From: Owenia fusiformis
Lineage: Eukaryota; Annelida; Polychaeta; Sabellida; Oweniidae
NCBI GenBank assembly: GCA_903813345.2
Contig: CAIIXF020000011.1
Coordinates: 751,001-815,000 of the forward strand
Length of the DNA stretch: 64,000 nucleotides
Direction: 5' to 3'
This document shows, one piece after another, positions 48,655-58,731 of the stretch; the stretch's first letter is position 1; each line of letters begins with the position of its first letter. The notes below the pieces were generated by a model. The model was not told where the DNA came from, searched no databases, and worked only from the letters and a program-made list of their open reading frames with translations. The translations under genes and the position numbers were made by a program.

Positions 48655-48770
48655 AAGTTTGGCAAAGGTGCTCAAACTTTGGCCAAAGGTGTTTAAAAGT
48701 TGGCCAAAGGTGTTCAACATTTGGACAAAAGTGTTCAGATTTGGACTAAGGTGTCCAACATTTGTAAGTC
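48655..48770. repeat. About 21-bp tandem repeat near the right end of the 8.8-kb element
   Basis: Units of the type GGTGTTCAAACTTTGGCCAAA occur about five times with substitutions, just inside the right terminus. The left arm has no equivalent, so the two ends differ. A 14-C run precedes it at about 48593. Confidence 0.8.
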
Positions 48771-48810
48771 ACTCATATTAGGTGGTCCCAAGTTGACAGC
48801 CCTGTTAAAA

Positions 48811-49170
48811 GATCTGACAGTTAGTGATATGGTATATTATGAGGTATGACAGTAAGTGACATTGTATGTAACATATGAAAGTGAGTCACATGAAATGTTA
48901 CAAGTTACAACATTGAGTGATATGGTATGATACCACATCTGACAGTGAGTGACATATGTTACGAGATCAGACAGTAAGTGACATTATATGTAACTAGATC
49001 AGACAGTAAGCGACATTATATGTTACTAGATATGACAGTAAGTGACATTATATGTTACTAGATCAGGCAGTAAGTGACATTATATGTAACTAGATCAGAC
49101 AGTAAGTGACATTATATGTTACTAGATATGACAGTAAGTGACATGGTATGTTCCATGATATGACTTGTTA
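48811..49170. repeat. 32-bp satellite, right block
   Basis: Continuation of the 36860-39984 array after the insertion: units such as AGTGACATTATATGTTACTA followed by GATATGACAGTA, still 32 bp, but more diverged and of mainly one type. Confidence 0.9.
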
Positions 49171-50785
49171 ACTTAGGCATTTTTGAATATTCTTGGCTCC
49201 AGAACTTAGAAGTAGTATTAGCTACTTAAATATGGTACCATACCATATCTATTTTTACTTGCTTTCATGTATGTATTTGAAGAAAATTCCTTTCATTGTA
49301 GCTGCACATCTATAAATGATGTTAATTTTAATTGTTAAGAGATACAATATTTTGACTTGTTTTTGTTTTCAATTGAATATCAGCAAGATGGACATTTTTT
49401 CAACCATGATTACAGTCTGGGTTTTCAAACCAAAGCAATGCATTATAATTTGATGATTGAAAAACAAATCACCGATAGTGTAGATTTACATCACTATTTT
49501 TCTGCTCTATGTACAACTTTCCTAAACGAAACATAGCTAATCTGATTGGCTCATGAGTAACGATCTCAGAGCAACCATATCCCTTCATAAGTAGTCTATG
49601 TCACCCTGGAATAGCCTGACAATGGTAAAAAATAAAATCAGATACCGTTGTCACTAATGGCGGACATAACAAGCGCTTCAATTACATTCAGTTTGATATA
49701 TGAATAAAATTGCTCAATTACATTTTGATTATTAAAAGAAATGTAAAATGGTGTCCATTTTTAAAAATGGGTGTATTCTACCGAAAGTCTCATTCGACAA
49801 TTTGTCTTGCTTAAAGTATTCACATACCAAATATGAACAAACTTTTTTTGAGTTATGCACTGGGGATGAACTGGAAACGAGGGAGGTTTTGCCTCGTATC
49901 AAAATGGCAGCGCGTGAAAAAATTTCATTTGGTAAGATTTTTGTTTTTTACAATTTTCGTGCTTTTGTCCTTCAAATTAAAACTTAATATTTGGCAAGTA
50001 AATAGTTAATCAATGCTATGACCAAAGTGAATTACAAAACAGATAGTAAATTAGTATTGCTATTTGTTCCGACTTGGTATTACGCATCAAAAAATACTAT
50101 GACCAAACCAGCATAAATATGTCATTTGTAAATTGCCTTTTGCAAAGAACCTTAAAGTTATGCCCATTTTAAGCAATACCGGAATGAATGTTGCGTTTCG
50201 TTTTCTTGAATTTGTGATCAGAATTTGGATTTAATTATACAATTCGCAGGTTTTAGGCTCCCCTCACGGCCTCATACCATTAATGATTCCTTTGATTTAA
50301 GCACTTTTGAAAAACATAAATTAACTTTTTATTAACATTATTAACAGAAAAGAACATACTTACGCAATCAAAAAAGAAACTCCGATCTAGATTGACACAT
50401 TTAAAATAGATAACAAATGTCTTAAAGATGGGTTTTTTTGTTGAAAGGTAAAAGCTATCTCAACTTTTTGGTCAGTTGCGACCGAAACATCTTCCAATTT
50501 GCGATTGCGTTGCTCCGAGCGGATGATACAAATCCTGATTGCGATTCGCCAAAACTTGCGTTGCGTTGCGGTGCGCTTGTGAATCTGCGTTGCGACGAGC
50601 GGATGATGAGGCCTCAGAACCAGTGAAACTTACGTTATTTATAGTTTTACAGGCAGTAAGATTTTGGAATTTTTTTAGAAAGGTTAAAACTATGTTCACT
50701 TAAAACTCTTTCGTAAAAATGATGTACACATCAGCATTGGAGGACCGGGGGTAAACTAAATTCAAATTCATGATTTATTCATCAG
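49171..50785. other. Intergenic region upstream of gene B
   Basis: AT-rich. A GC-richer stretch at about 50470-50620 repeats GCGTTGCG and CGAGCGGATGAT, possibly a decayed small element. An ATG at 49903 followed by GTAAGATTT was considered as a first exon but not accepted. Confidence 0.45.
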
Positions 50786-50792
50786 TATAAAT
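50786..50792 (+). promoter_or_regulatory. Possible TATA box of gene B
   Basis: TATAAAT lies about 165 bp before the gene B start codon, leaving a plausible 5' UTR of about 130 nt. Motif evidence only. Confidence 0.3.
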
Positions 50793-50954
50793 GAAGTAGT
50801 GGTAACGCATGGCAACCCTGTATCTTCAATTATCAACGTTCTCTATGGGATGACATAGCAAACATTTTATCGGCGCCTGCGGAATAAGCTTTAGACGACT
50901 ATAGAGTGAGAGGATCGAAGATCGAAAGAAGTTAAGCTAGAGCGAAAATCTACA

Positions 50955-51258
50955 ATGGACACCACGCTCATCTTCAATTTAGTGGTATTCTCGATATGTA
51001 TGCATGTCGGGAATGCAGTTAAAACTAAACAAGGAATGTTCGTTAAAGTCTCAAAATCAGAGAAGACGGGAAACATAACGAAAACTGTTAGCCCAAGCAC
51101 GGCGATCGAATGCGCCACTCAATGCCTTGCGAACGACAAGATTTGTAGTTCTTATAACCTTCGAGGAATCGAAAACAGACAAGTGTGCGAGTTAAATGGA
51201 GTGGGATCCGGGCCAATTGTTCCAAGTGGTCTTGCTGATCATTTTTACCCGAAACCAG
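50955..51258 (+). CDS. Gene B exon 1: signal peptide and PAN/apple domain
   Basis: An ATG in favourable context (TACAATGG) opens 101 codons plus one base, ending at donor CAG|GTAAGA (GT 51259-51260), phase 1 as in gene A exon 1. Residues 1-21 are a signal peptide with likely cleavage after GNA. Cys53, Cys57, Cys64 and Cys78 follow the same PAN pattern as gene A, with SSYNLRGI and CELNG conserved. NIT near residue 40 is a possible glycosylation site. The pair look like diverged tandem duplicates. No TSP1, FN3 or NHL exon follows in the remaining 12.7 kb, so the rest lies outside the window or has been lost. Confidence 0.8.
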
Positions 51259-52884
51259 GTAAGATATGTTAACTTTAATAACAGTTTAACCATTGAGCTT
51301 ATACCATTATAAATGTATCATAATTATAAATTCATCTTCCCTCAGAATACGTTATGATTAAAAGTTCTACAGTTTTGGTTGATTAAGAGTTTGCATTACC
51401 TTTAACTGATTGTCCTTTTTGAGTTTTTCTTTCTAGTTCTTACCGTTTTTGGAAAACTCAGATTAGGCCTCGTCAAGGTCTTTCTGATACTCATTAGATA
51501 GGGTAGCTCACCATTTTTCTTGCTATGGACAATAAAAGCCAGTGGTATTTCTGATATGAAAATATGTGTGATTTTTTCAGAAAATCATTTATAATCCCAA
51601 CATGCGGTTGATATCGTATGTTACTCAAAATATCACTCTAAACAATTTGATGTTTTGTACATGTTAATGAAGCTACAAGCAGATTGGTGTCTTATTTGAA
51701 ACATACACTGATATTTGTGTACAGAAATGAAGGATGGTCTAAATGGTCCGAAAATGCATTACGAATATGTTGATTCGGGAGGGACCATTTTTATATTTTT
51801 GAAGATTATCTTCATATGAATCTTTTAATGGAAAGGTTATTAGCATGAATAATTAATTTTATCCGTTTACTTAAAAATAAGATCGCCATTGCATTCAAAA
51901 TGAATAAAAATAATTGTTTATTTTCCCCAGAGAAGATATATTATAAGACAGGTGGAACGTGTACATGTATTATGATCATAACAATATGGATTAGTATGTC
52001 CAGGTTACGTTAAACGCCAGCGTACGCGATCCAAAAGTTTTGAACGCCCCGATCTCACGTTGGTATTTTATAAAGAAATTACATACAACTAAAATATATT
52101 ACTCACAACTGAAATATATCGACATCTTAGCAATTTTGTGTATAGGTTTCACCAAAAAATGATTTATTTTAGGTACTTTTCTAAAGGGATGATGTCATTA
52201 TGAAACACCGTGAATAAACTAGTATTTAAATGACCCAAATTTCATTCATAGAGTCAATTTATTAAGAATATGAAAATTCAGCTTCGTTATCATTAGTTAG
52301 AGATTGCCAATGTAAACACGTTTGACATCTAATGATGTAATATATAGAGATCAATTAATAAAACGTTTTTACTTTTACCGACTTCGACAACAGAGTCCCG
52401 ATACCGACTTACTGTAAATCGATACAGTAATTGCATATTTTCAAAATTTATTTTTGAGCATGAACTCAATACTTTCACCGAAATAGAGATATGAATACGA
52501 TATAATTTACTATAATATGAAAATGACTGTAAACATGTCATTTGTCTTTTCATTTTAATGAATGTAGTAATGTAATAGCAGTAGTCGCTCGGTAATTATC
52601 ACGTGGATTGTGAATTTTATTATCTGTGACATTGAAACTACATACATATCAAAATATGCCGGTAAGAATTATCAAAATGTCTCATTCATCTTATGTTATT
52701 ACATTTTATTCATCGGCCGGGCGCCGGCCGATGGATCGGAGCAAATGTGACCCAGGCATTACCTTTCTTCATAGACTCCATGCCGCCGCAATACTATATT
52801 CGCTGTGTAACGCGGCGCAGTGTGATATGGTTTACTAGAGCCTAAACAATACTTTGACCACTTCAGTGAATGTACTGTAAAACG
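51259..52884 (+). other. Gene B intron 1 or downstream sequence
   Basis: AT-rich. The phrase CGGCCGGGCGCCGGCCG (about 52714-52730) is a short GC palindrome in otherwise AT-rich sequence. No downstream exon was found. Confidence 0.45.
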
Positions 52885-53775
52885 CACCCTTGGTATACGC
52901 AGCTTACGAAAATTGACCGGCACGGGTCAAAAGCTGGACCGGCACGGGTTAACGGTTTTATTTGAATTTAAAATAGCCATAACTTGCTCAATAATGACTT
53001 CCTCGTGTCTAATTTGAAATATATGATGCCTCTCGATGCTTTTAAGTACCCTATATTTTTACAGATTTTTAAACGGACCAAAACTCTCTAAATGCGCATT
53101 TATGCTCTTTTCTCTCGAGAACGGCTGTCTCATTTTCACGATAACTTTTATCTAGTACTTCTAACATATAAGATCTATTTTTCCCCATCAAGGTATGATG
53201 TAAATGACATGCTATTTACATCTTGCGAGTTTCAATGACGCGCGTTTGATTTTATAAAAAATGCCAAACTTTGTGACAAAGAATTTCATCCTGCTTGCAG
53301 TGAGAAGACGGACCGGTTCGGGGCAATCTGCTTGCAGAGAGAAGACGGACCGGTTCGGGGCAATAGCTGATGAAATTCTTTGTCACAACGTTTGGCATTT
53401 TTTTATAAAATCAAATGCGCGTCATTGAAACTCACAATATGTAAATAGCATGTCATTAACATCATACCTTGATGGGGAAAAATAGATCTTATATGTTAGA
53501 AGTACTAAATAAAAGTAATCGTGAAAATGAGACAGTCGTTCTCGAGAGAAAAGAGCATGAATGCGCATTTAGAGAGTTTTGGTCCGTTTAAAAATCTGTA
53601 AAAAATTGGGGTACTTAAAAGCATCGGGAGGCATCATATATTTCAAATTAGACACGAGGAAGTCATTATTGAGCAAGTTATGGCTATTTTAAATTCAAAT
53701 AAAACCGTTAACCCGTGCCGGTCCAGCTTTTGACCCGTGCCGGTCAATTTTCGTTAGCTGCGTATACCAAGGGTG
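52885..53775. mobile_element. Foldback element F, copy 2 (891 bp)
   Basis: Same CACCCTTGGTATACGCAGCT ends and interior as 46372-47230. It is flanked by AAAACG on both sides (52879-52884, 53776-53781). The centre has a duplicated segment GAAGACGGACCGGTTCGGGG that copy 1 has once, explaining most of the length difference. The two copies are very similar, so recently active. Confidence 0.88.
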
Positions 53776-53929
53776 AAAACGGGCGTTTTGTTTATTTAGT
53801 TATTTTGATTTTAGATCAATTTCTCAGATGCTCAAAAACGAGCCATTGTCGCGCTACTTGTATTTGTTGTGTCTCCCATACCCCCGCTTGCAGCAATAGA
53901 CAATACATTCATATAAATCATTATATCAT

Positions 53930-54180
53930 GTTATCATTATCTTCCTAACATTTGATTGTATCCAGCGGTAAGGTCAAAGAAGAGACAACCATCAGAAAAC
54001 TTGATGATAGAAATAAGTAACGTCGAGGAATACTTGTAAGGCGTTCGATTGCATATGACTCAAATTGATTATTAGACATGCCCTTCGAATATATTAACAT
54101 TCCTATACCTCTGTAAGATTCAATTATATATAAATCTTAGCTATTTGCTGTTGTATTATGTTTTACAAAACATGAATATG
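53930..54180 (+). repeat. Dispersed repeat shared with 22630-22880
   Basis: TTGTATCCAGCGGTAAGGTCAAAGAAG, CATCAGAAAACTTGATGATA and GGCGTTCGATTGCATATGAC occur in the same order at both places. Class unknown. Confidence 0.7.
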
Positions 54181-54789
54181 AATGATCAGTTACTACTATT
54201 GATGATTTGCGATCACCGGATAGACCTTACCTTTTAGTGACGTCACAATTAGGTCACACTGGTGTAGCTGTTTGATTTTGAGAGATTCTCTTCTGTATTT
54301 CGTACTTTATTGATTTATTTTTCACGAAAGTAGTCAATTTGACTAGATCAACATTCATTTTAAGCACATACCAAATCATAGCGGATAAGTTATCCATGCC
54401 GGTTCCCAATTATACGAAAGTATAAAATATCCGAATTAAGAAGAATTATGTGGCTCGAAATTTGAAAGTGTTTCGAGTTATAGGGACTCTCTTTAGACAT
54501 CCAAGGAAAAAACTTGCCAGAATTGTTAAGTTATGTGCTGGTTTAAGTGTACTTAAGACAAACTTAAGACAAACTGATTTAGCTTAAAAACTGTCAACTG
54601 TGTGTGTTCTTGGCAAAAGGATGAGGTTGTAAATAAATCGCTAAAATTAATATTGTAAATAGAAACTTGTCCTATAATATTAGCATAAGTCGGGATTTTA
54701 TATCATTTGTCGGTACTCGTATCTCTATATCGGTGAAAGTAAAAAAGGTCTCATGGGAGTTTTTTGATACAGTTTGTTTTTTAGGGAAA

Positions 54790-55555
54790 TACGAGGGTTG
54801 TCCCAGAAGTAATGCACAAGTCAATGTTTTTGCTATAATTCAGGCAACAATGGTCTACACGACCTGTAATAAATAGGTATAAGATACGTTATTATCACAA
54901 CACTAATGACATTGCTCACTTTTTAAAGTTAGTTTCTATGCTAATACAAACAATAATCAATTAATATTGAATTGAGGGGGGAGTGGATGGAGGGGGGAGT
55001 AACGTGTATATAAAACATGCTACTTGAATTTATTCTTATAACTCCAATTTTTCCCAATTTTTATTCTCCAGAGATATAATATCCAGTTTCTTACTGGGGT
55101 ACCGAGCTTAGTTTTTTCAAATACACGAGGTTTTGTGAATCTGTTCCATCGTGAAGACATGTAACTCCCCCCCCCCTCCATCCACTCCCCCTCCATCCAT
55201 TATTCATTTATTTCGATTATGTTTTGAATAACGCATGGAAACTAGTTTTAAAAAGTGAGCATTAGTATTGTGATAATAACGTCCCTAATACCTATTTATT
55301 ACAGGACATTGTTGCCCGATTTATAGCAAAAACATTGACTTTTGCACGTTAGTGATGATGCACCTTTTTAATAGATCTCATATCTTAGAAGCGTATCAGT
55401 TAATAAAAATACTAGAAGACCTGACATATTGTGTCATGCACTGCGCCTATTTCTCTTAAAAAATAAAATTTCCAAATTTGTTGAGTTTTCTAGCAGAAAT
55501 CGCCTACTCCCCCCTCCATCCATTTTGTACGATCACCGGAAGTGCAATACATGCA
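54790..55555. mobile_element. Mariner-like repeat family M, inverted-repeat copy
   Basis: The left end reads CGAGGGTTGTCCCAGAAGTA, resembling the ends of animal mariner elements, then AATGTTTTTGCTATAA and GGTCTACACGACCTGTAATA. The same segments appear inverted at about 55225-55360, so this copy is a foldback of two arms around a centre near 55080. G- and C-rich tracts (GGGGGGAGTGGATGGAGGGG and inverse) flank the centre. It extends to CCGGTGATCGTACAAAATGG (inverse) at about 55520-55543. No transposase frame. Confidence 0.65.
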
Positions 55556-55824
55556 GAGTTCATGGGTGAAAGCCAGTGGGCTCCATGGCTCAACTGGTTA
55601 ACTGTAGATAAAAAAATAAAGATATTCTAAGTTGTTGATGCTTATTTTGACATATTTTAATTCAAATTCAAACCAAGACTATTTTAAGTTGCCCCTAACT
55701 TTAGTGCATTAATTTCAATTGGAATAAGTGTAAACCTTGAAGTGTTCAGCAACCCTTTGTATTCATCAACGTCCAAATAACAAATAATGACAAGTGCATG
55801 TAGTGCCTGCGTAATTTACTGTAC

Positions 55825-55890
55825 GCTCAACTGGTAGAGCATCCGAGATCTAATCGGCGGGTTGTGGGTTCAATTCCCACCGAGGTGGAC
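55825..55890 (+). pseudogene. tRNA-derived sequence (SINE or tRNA pseudogene)
   Basis: Three of four tRNA arms fold: a D arm GCTCAACTGGTAGAGC (4-bp stem), an anticodon arm CCGAGATCTAATCGG (4-bp stem) and a perfect 5-bp T arm GTGGGTTCAATTCCCAC, which also contains a good B box. The acceptor stem does not pair: the 3' strand CGAGGTG has no partner upstream. The anticodon is ambiguous. It is best read as a SINE head or a tRNA pseudogene. Confidence 0.55.
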
Positions 55891-55994
55891 TGACTTTTTC
55901 CCATCAGTCCTTAGCATAGGATTTGATCCTATGTTTCAAATAAATTTTCATTGAGGCACATTTATTTAAATATGTATTTAAAAAATTATCTGAC

Positions 55995-56108
55995 CTTGAA
56001 GAACTTTGGGCACTGCTTGGAGGACCACAAGGCAATCTTCTGTTGCTTGCATTCTTGTAACAACTCTGCATCGGTCACATCATCTGTAAAAATGATGCTT
56101 TTTCTGAC
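55995..56108 (-). CDS. Candidate internal exon of an unknown minus-strand gene
   Basis: On the minus strand a good acceptor (ACATTTCTATCTACAG) is followed by 38 codons with no stop and then donor CAAG|GTCAGA; both boundaries are phase 0. The peptide begins VRKSIIFTDDVTDAELLQEC and ends WSSKQCPKFFK. Its composition is protein-like and unlike the surrounding AT-rich sequence. I do not recognise the family. A second candidate minus-strand exon (58220-58325) also ends in phase 0 and could splice to this one across a 2.1-kb intron. Confidence 0.5.
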
Positions 56109-56347
56109 CTGTAGATAGAAATGTAGATTAATATCTATAAATTTTCTAACTTGTACATACACACAGTTTTGAGATATAAGAGCTCAAAAATGGCAAACGT
56201 GTCGAATATCGAAAATTTGGTCATCTTTTGACGTCTGGGGTCTCCGTAAAATATCGAATTCGATCGCCTGTAATCTGCCTTTAAAGCGGGCGTCATGAGC
56301 ATTTCAGAACTGTAAACCAAATTGAAATCGGTCCATTATTTCTCTGT

Positions 56348-57030
56348 TATCACGCCCGGCGATCGTACAAAATGGATGGATGGGGGGGGGATTAGGCAAT
56401 TTCTGCAAGAAAATTCAACAAATTTGGAAGATTTATTTTTTCAAGAGAAAATTAAACCTGAATTGCCAAATGAATAGGCACAGTGCATGGCAAAATATGT
56501 TAGGTCATCTAGTATTTTTTGAACTGATACACTTCAAAGATATGAGATCTATTAAAAAAGGCGCATCATCACCAACGTGCGAAATTCAATGTTTTTGCTA
56601 TAAATCGGGCAACAATGGTCTACACGACCTGTAATAAATAGGTATAAGGGACGTTATTATCACAATACTAATGACATTGCTCACTTTTTAAAGTCAGTTT
56701 CCAAGCGTTATACAAAAAATAATCGAAATAAATTAATATTGGATGGAGGGGGGGGGGGAGTGGATGGAGAGGGGGATTTATATGTCTTTACGATGGAACA
56801 AATTCACAAGAACTCGCGTATTGCGGTCCCCGTACGGAGTATCCAGTTTTTTTACAGGCCGCAGGGTCGCCGTAGAAACTCAGTGACCCAGTAAGAAACA
56901 CTGGATATTATATATCTGGGGAATGAAAAATGGGAAAATTTGGAGTCATAAGAAAAAATTCAAGTAGCATGTCTTATCATGTCTTACATACACGTGACCC
57001 CCCCCCCCTCATCCAATCCCCCTCCATCCA
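56348..57030 (+). mobile_element. Mariner-like repeat family M, further copy
   Basis: Runs from CGGCGATCGTACAAAATGGA through TCAACAAATTTGGAAGATTT, GCCAAATGAATAGGC and AATGGTCTACACGACCTGTA to a C-run at 57000. It shares the order of segments with 54790-55555 (inverse right arm) and 35345-35600. Poly-G and poly-C tracts lie at 56375-56390, 56750-56758 and 56999-57007. Non-coding remnant. Confidence 0.65.
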
Positions 57031-57265
57031 ATATTAGAGAAAAAACAGTTTTCGGTCATATATTTGCTGTAAAACACAACACGTACAGTTTTTGATGTAA
57101 CACCCTAGTCACATTTGTCGTACGGAGGCCATGCGTCGACCACAGATCAAGTAAAACAGTGAATTTCTGCGGCGAGCGTAGAAAAACTACGCTCGCATTG
57201 CGGTCCCCGTACGGCGTATCCAGTTTTTTAGAGGCCGCAGGGTCGCCGTATAAAGTATAACTCGG
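56815..57265. repeat. GC-rich duplicated segment
   Basis: GCGGTCCCCGTACGG followed by GTATCCAGTTTTTT and GGCCGCAGGGTCGCCGTA occurs at about 56823-56872 and again at about 57199-57252. The second copy is preceded by related sequence (GCGGCGAGCGTAGAAAAACT). Origin unknown; its base composition stands out. Confidence 0.7.
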
Positions 57266-58219
57266 AGTTATAATATTTGTTCATTTCTGCGATGCCCGTA
57301 GAAATCAACTAGTCCGGTTGCCAAATCTCAAATACAGGCCAAAGGTCGTTTTAAGGTATAAAGTTTTTTTCTGTGCATTTTTATATTGCCACATATGTAT
57401 CCTTCAAAATTAAACAATCTGCAAAATCATATATGTTGAGCATTTTTTTTAATTGCACCTTTTAATTATGTAATAATATTTCAAAAGGGGCGTGGCACTT
57501 TGAGGAGTTATAACATGTTAACAGTCATTACCAAATGATTAGACAACTGAAAATGTGTGTTTTTTGGAGAAATAGACAGAACAAATGTTTGGTGTCAGAT
57601 AAATATAATATTTGAAGGATTATTTGAGTTTGATTATGTAATAAATCAATAAAAACATTTTAAAAAGATAATGCCCGTACTACATATAGTAATAGAAGCA
57701 TATAAAGGTGCACATACCTTATTTTAAAGAATCATTATGTTATACAATGAATAAATAGATCACAAAGTCAAAATAACATTTTATTATTATAATAACACTT
57801 ATTAAGTAACCTAATTCTATATCCTAACATTTACTTAAAGCCTTATGGAATTTGGAGTAAAATATCAATTTAGATTTCAAAAGTATCTTTTAATAATATT
57901 AACCATCTCTTTCAAAACTTAATGCATTGTTTGCTTATGAGCTGAATCCATGAGATAAAATGTTGCATTCATATCAAATGTACATGGTTGTTATGTAAGC
58001 ACATATTATACATTTAGTGATAGCATTTTATAATTACTTGTTTACAAAGACATACATGTAGTTGTAGTATATATTTAGATTTATTAGCTTTCAATTCTTC
58101 ATTGACTTTGATGAGAAACATTTTCAATTGATGAACTACTAGTTTGAAATATAGGGTCAAATTCCTTATTTCCAAGATGCATAAATTTTAATTAAGATAA
58201 ACAAGTGTCAACTCCTTAC
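57266..58219. other. AT-rich spacer, nothing recognised
   Basis: No exon, array or element end identified. On the minus-gene hypothesis this would be intron. Confidence 0.45.
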
Positions 58220-58325
58220 CTTGTGGTAAGCATTAGCAGAAACAGTAGAACTAGGATTTGGGTCAACATGTGTTTTAATGAATCTATGAAGTTTTCTCTT
58301 GATTAATACAAAATTAGAACTTATA
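58220..58325 (-). CDS. Weak candidate exon of the same unknown minus-strand gene
   Basis: Acceptor ATATTTCCTGTAG (minus), one base, then 35 codons ending NPSSTVSANAYHK at donor CAAG|GTAAGG, phase 0. The open frame runs upstream to 58393 but with no ATG and a stop just before. If real, it joins in frame to 55995-56108. No domain is recognised and the case rests on the splice sites and composition. Confidence 0.3.
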
Positions 58326-58731
58326 CTACAGGAAATATTGTTGACTATATGTCTTACAAATGAATGTGGCCAGGGATATACAATTTTAACCACAGATCAG
58401 CAATTTGCAACTATCAAATGGCAGTGGGTGTGACCATTGTAATAAGTTGTCATAACATGGTTGGAGAAAAAATGTACATACAAACCTAAGAATAGATGAA
58501 AATAGTAACAATCATGGTAAGTTAAAATTAATCCTTAGAAACTGATAAGTAACTGAGTTATTAAGTGACAAAACAATTAATTAAAAAACAAAACAATTAA
58601 ATACACAATTAATAAAAACTATGTAACATGTTGTAGCCTACACAACTCTTTAAAATAACTATGATATTCTGAGTAAATATCAAAAGACCACATGATTTGT
58701 CCAATTTTCATGTCTCGACATTTTCTTTCAG

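Larger units (their letters stand above)
39991..48804. mobile_element. 8.8-kb long-inverted-repeat element inserted in the satellite
   Basis: The left end is CAGGCCTGTCAACT and the right end its near-inverse AGTTGACAGCCCTG; TTAAAA flanks both sides (39985-39990, 48805-48810). Removing the element and one TTAAAA rejoins the satellite in phase. Inverted similarity continues inward for several hundred bp (about 40140-40440 against 48180-48470: for example ACCACCCAACGTCGCTTTTA against its inverse). The interior holds nested elements (41448-42080, 42226-42650, 44967-45951, 46372-47230) and no recognised transposase. Long ends and a 6-bp duplication recall Polintons, and TTAA recalls Kolobok or piggyBac, but no gene decides it. 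Confidence 0.85.

Noticed and set aside
39991-48804. Assigning the 8.8-kb element to Polintons
   Set aside because: Long arms and a 6-bp duplication fit, but there is no polymerase B, integrase, protease or capsid frame and the ends do not start with AG.
39985-48810. Assigning the 8.8-kb element to piggyBac or Kolobok because of TTAA
   Set aside because: The symmetric ends leave TTAAAA outside on both sides; placing the boundary at TTAA makes the termini unequal, and no diagnostic transposase is present.
49903-49935. Short first exon starting ATGGCAGCGCGTG and ending at GTAAGATTT
   Set aside because: Start context and donor are fair, but only about ten codons are involved, and no partner exon or promoter was found.
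58208-58393. Whole minus-strand frame 58208-58393 as one gene
   Set aside because: It starts at GTG with no ATG, and a stop lies just upstream; only the part after an internal acceptor (58220-58325) is kept, at low confidence.
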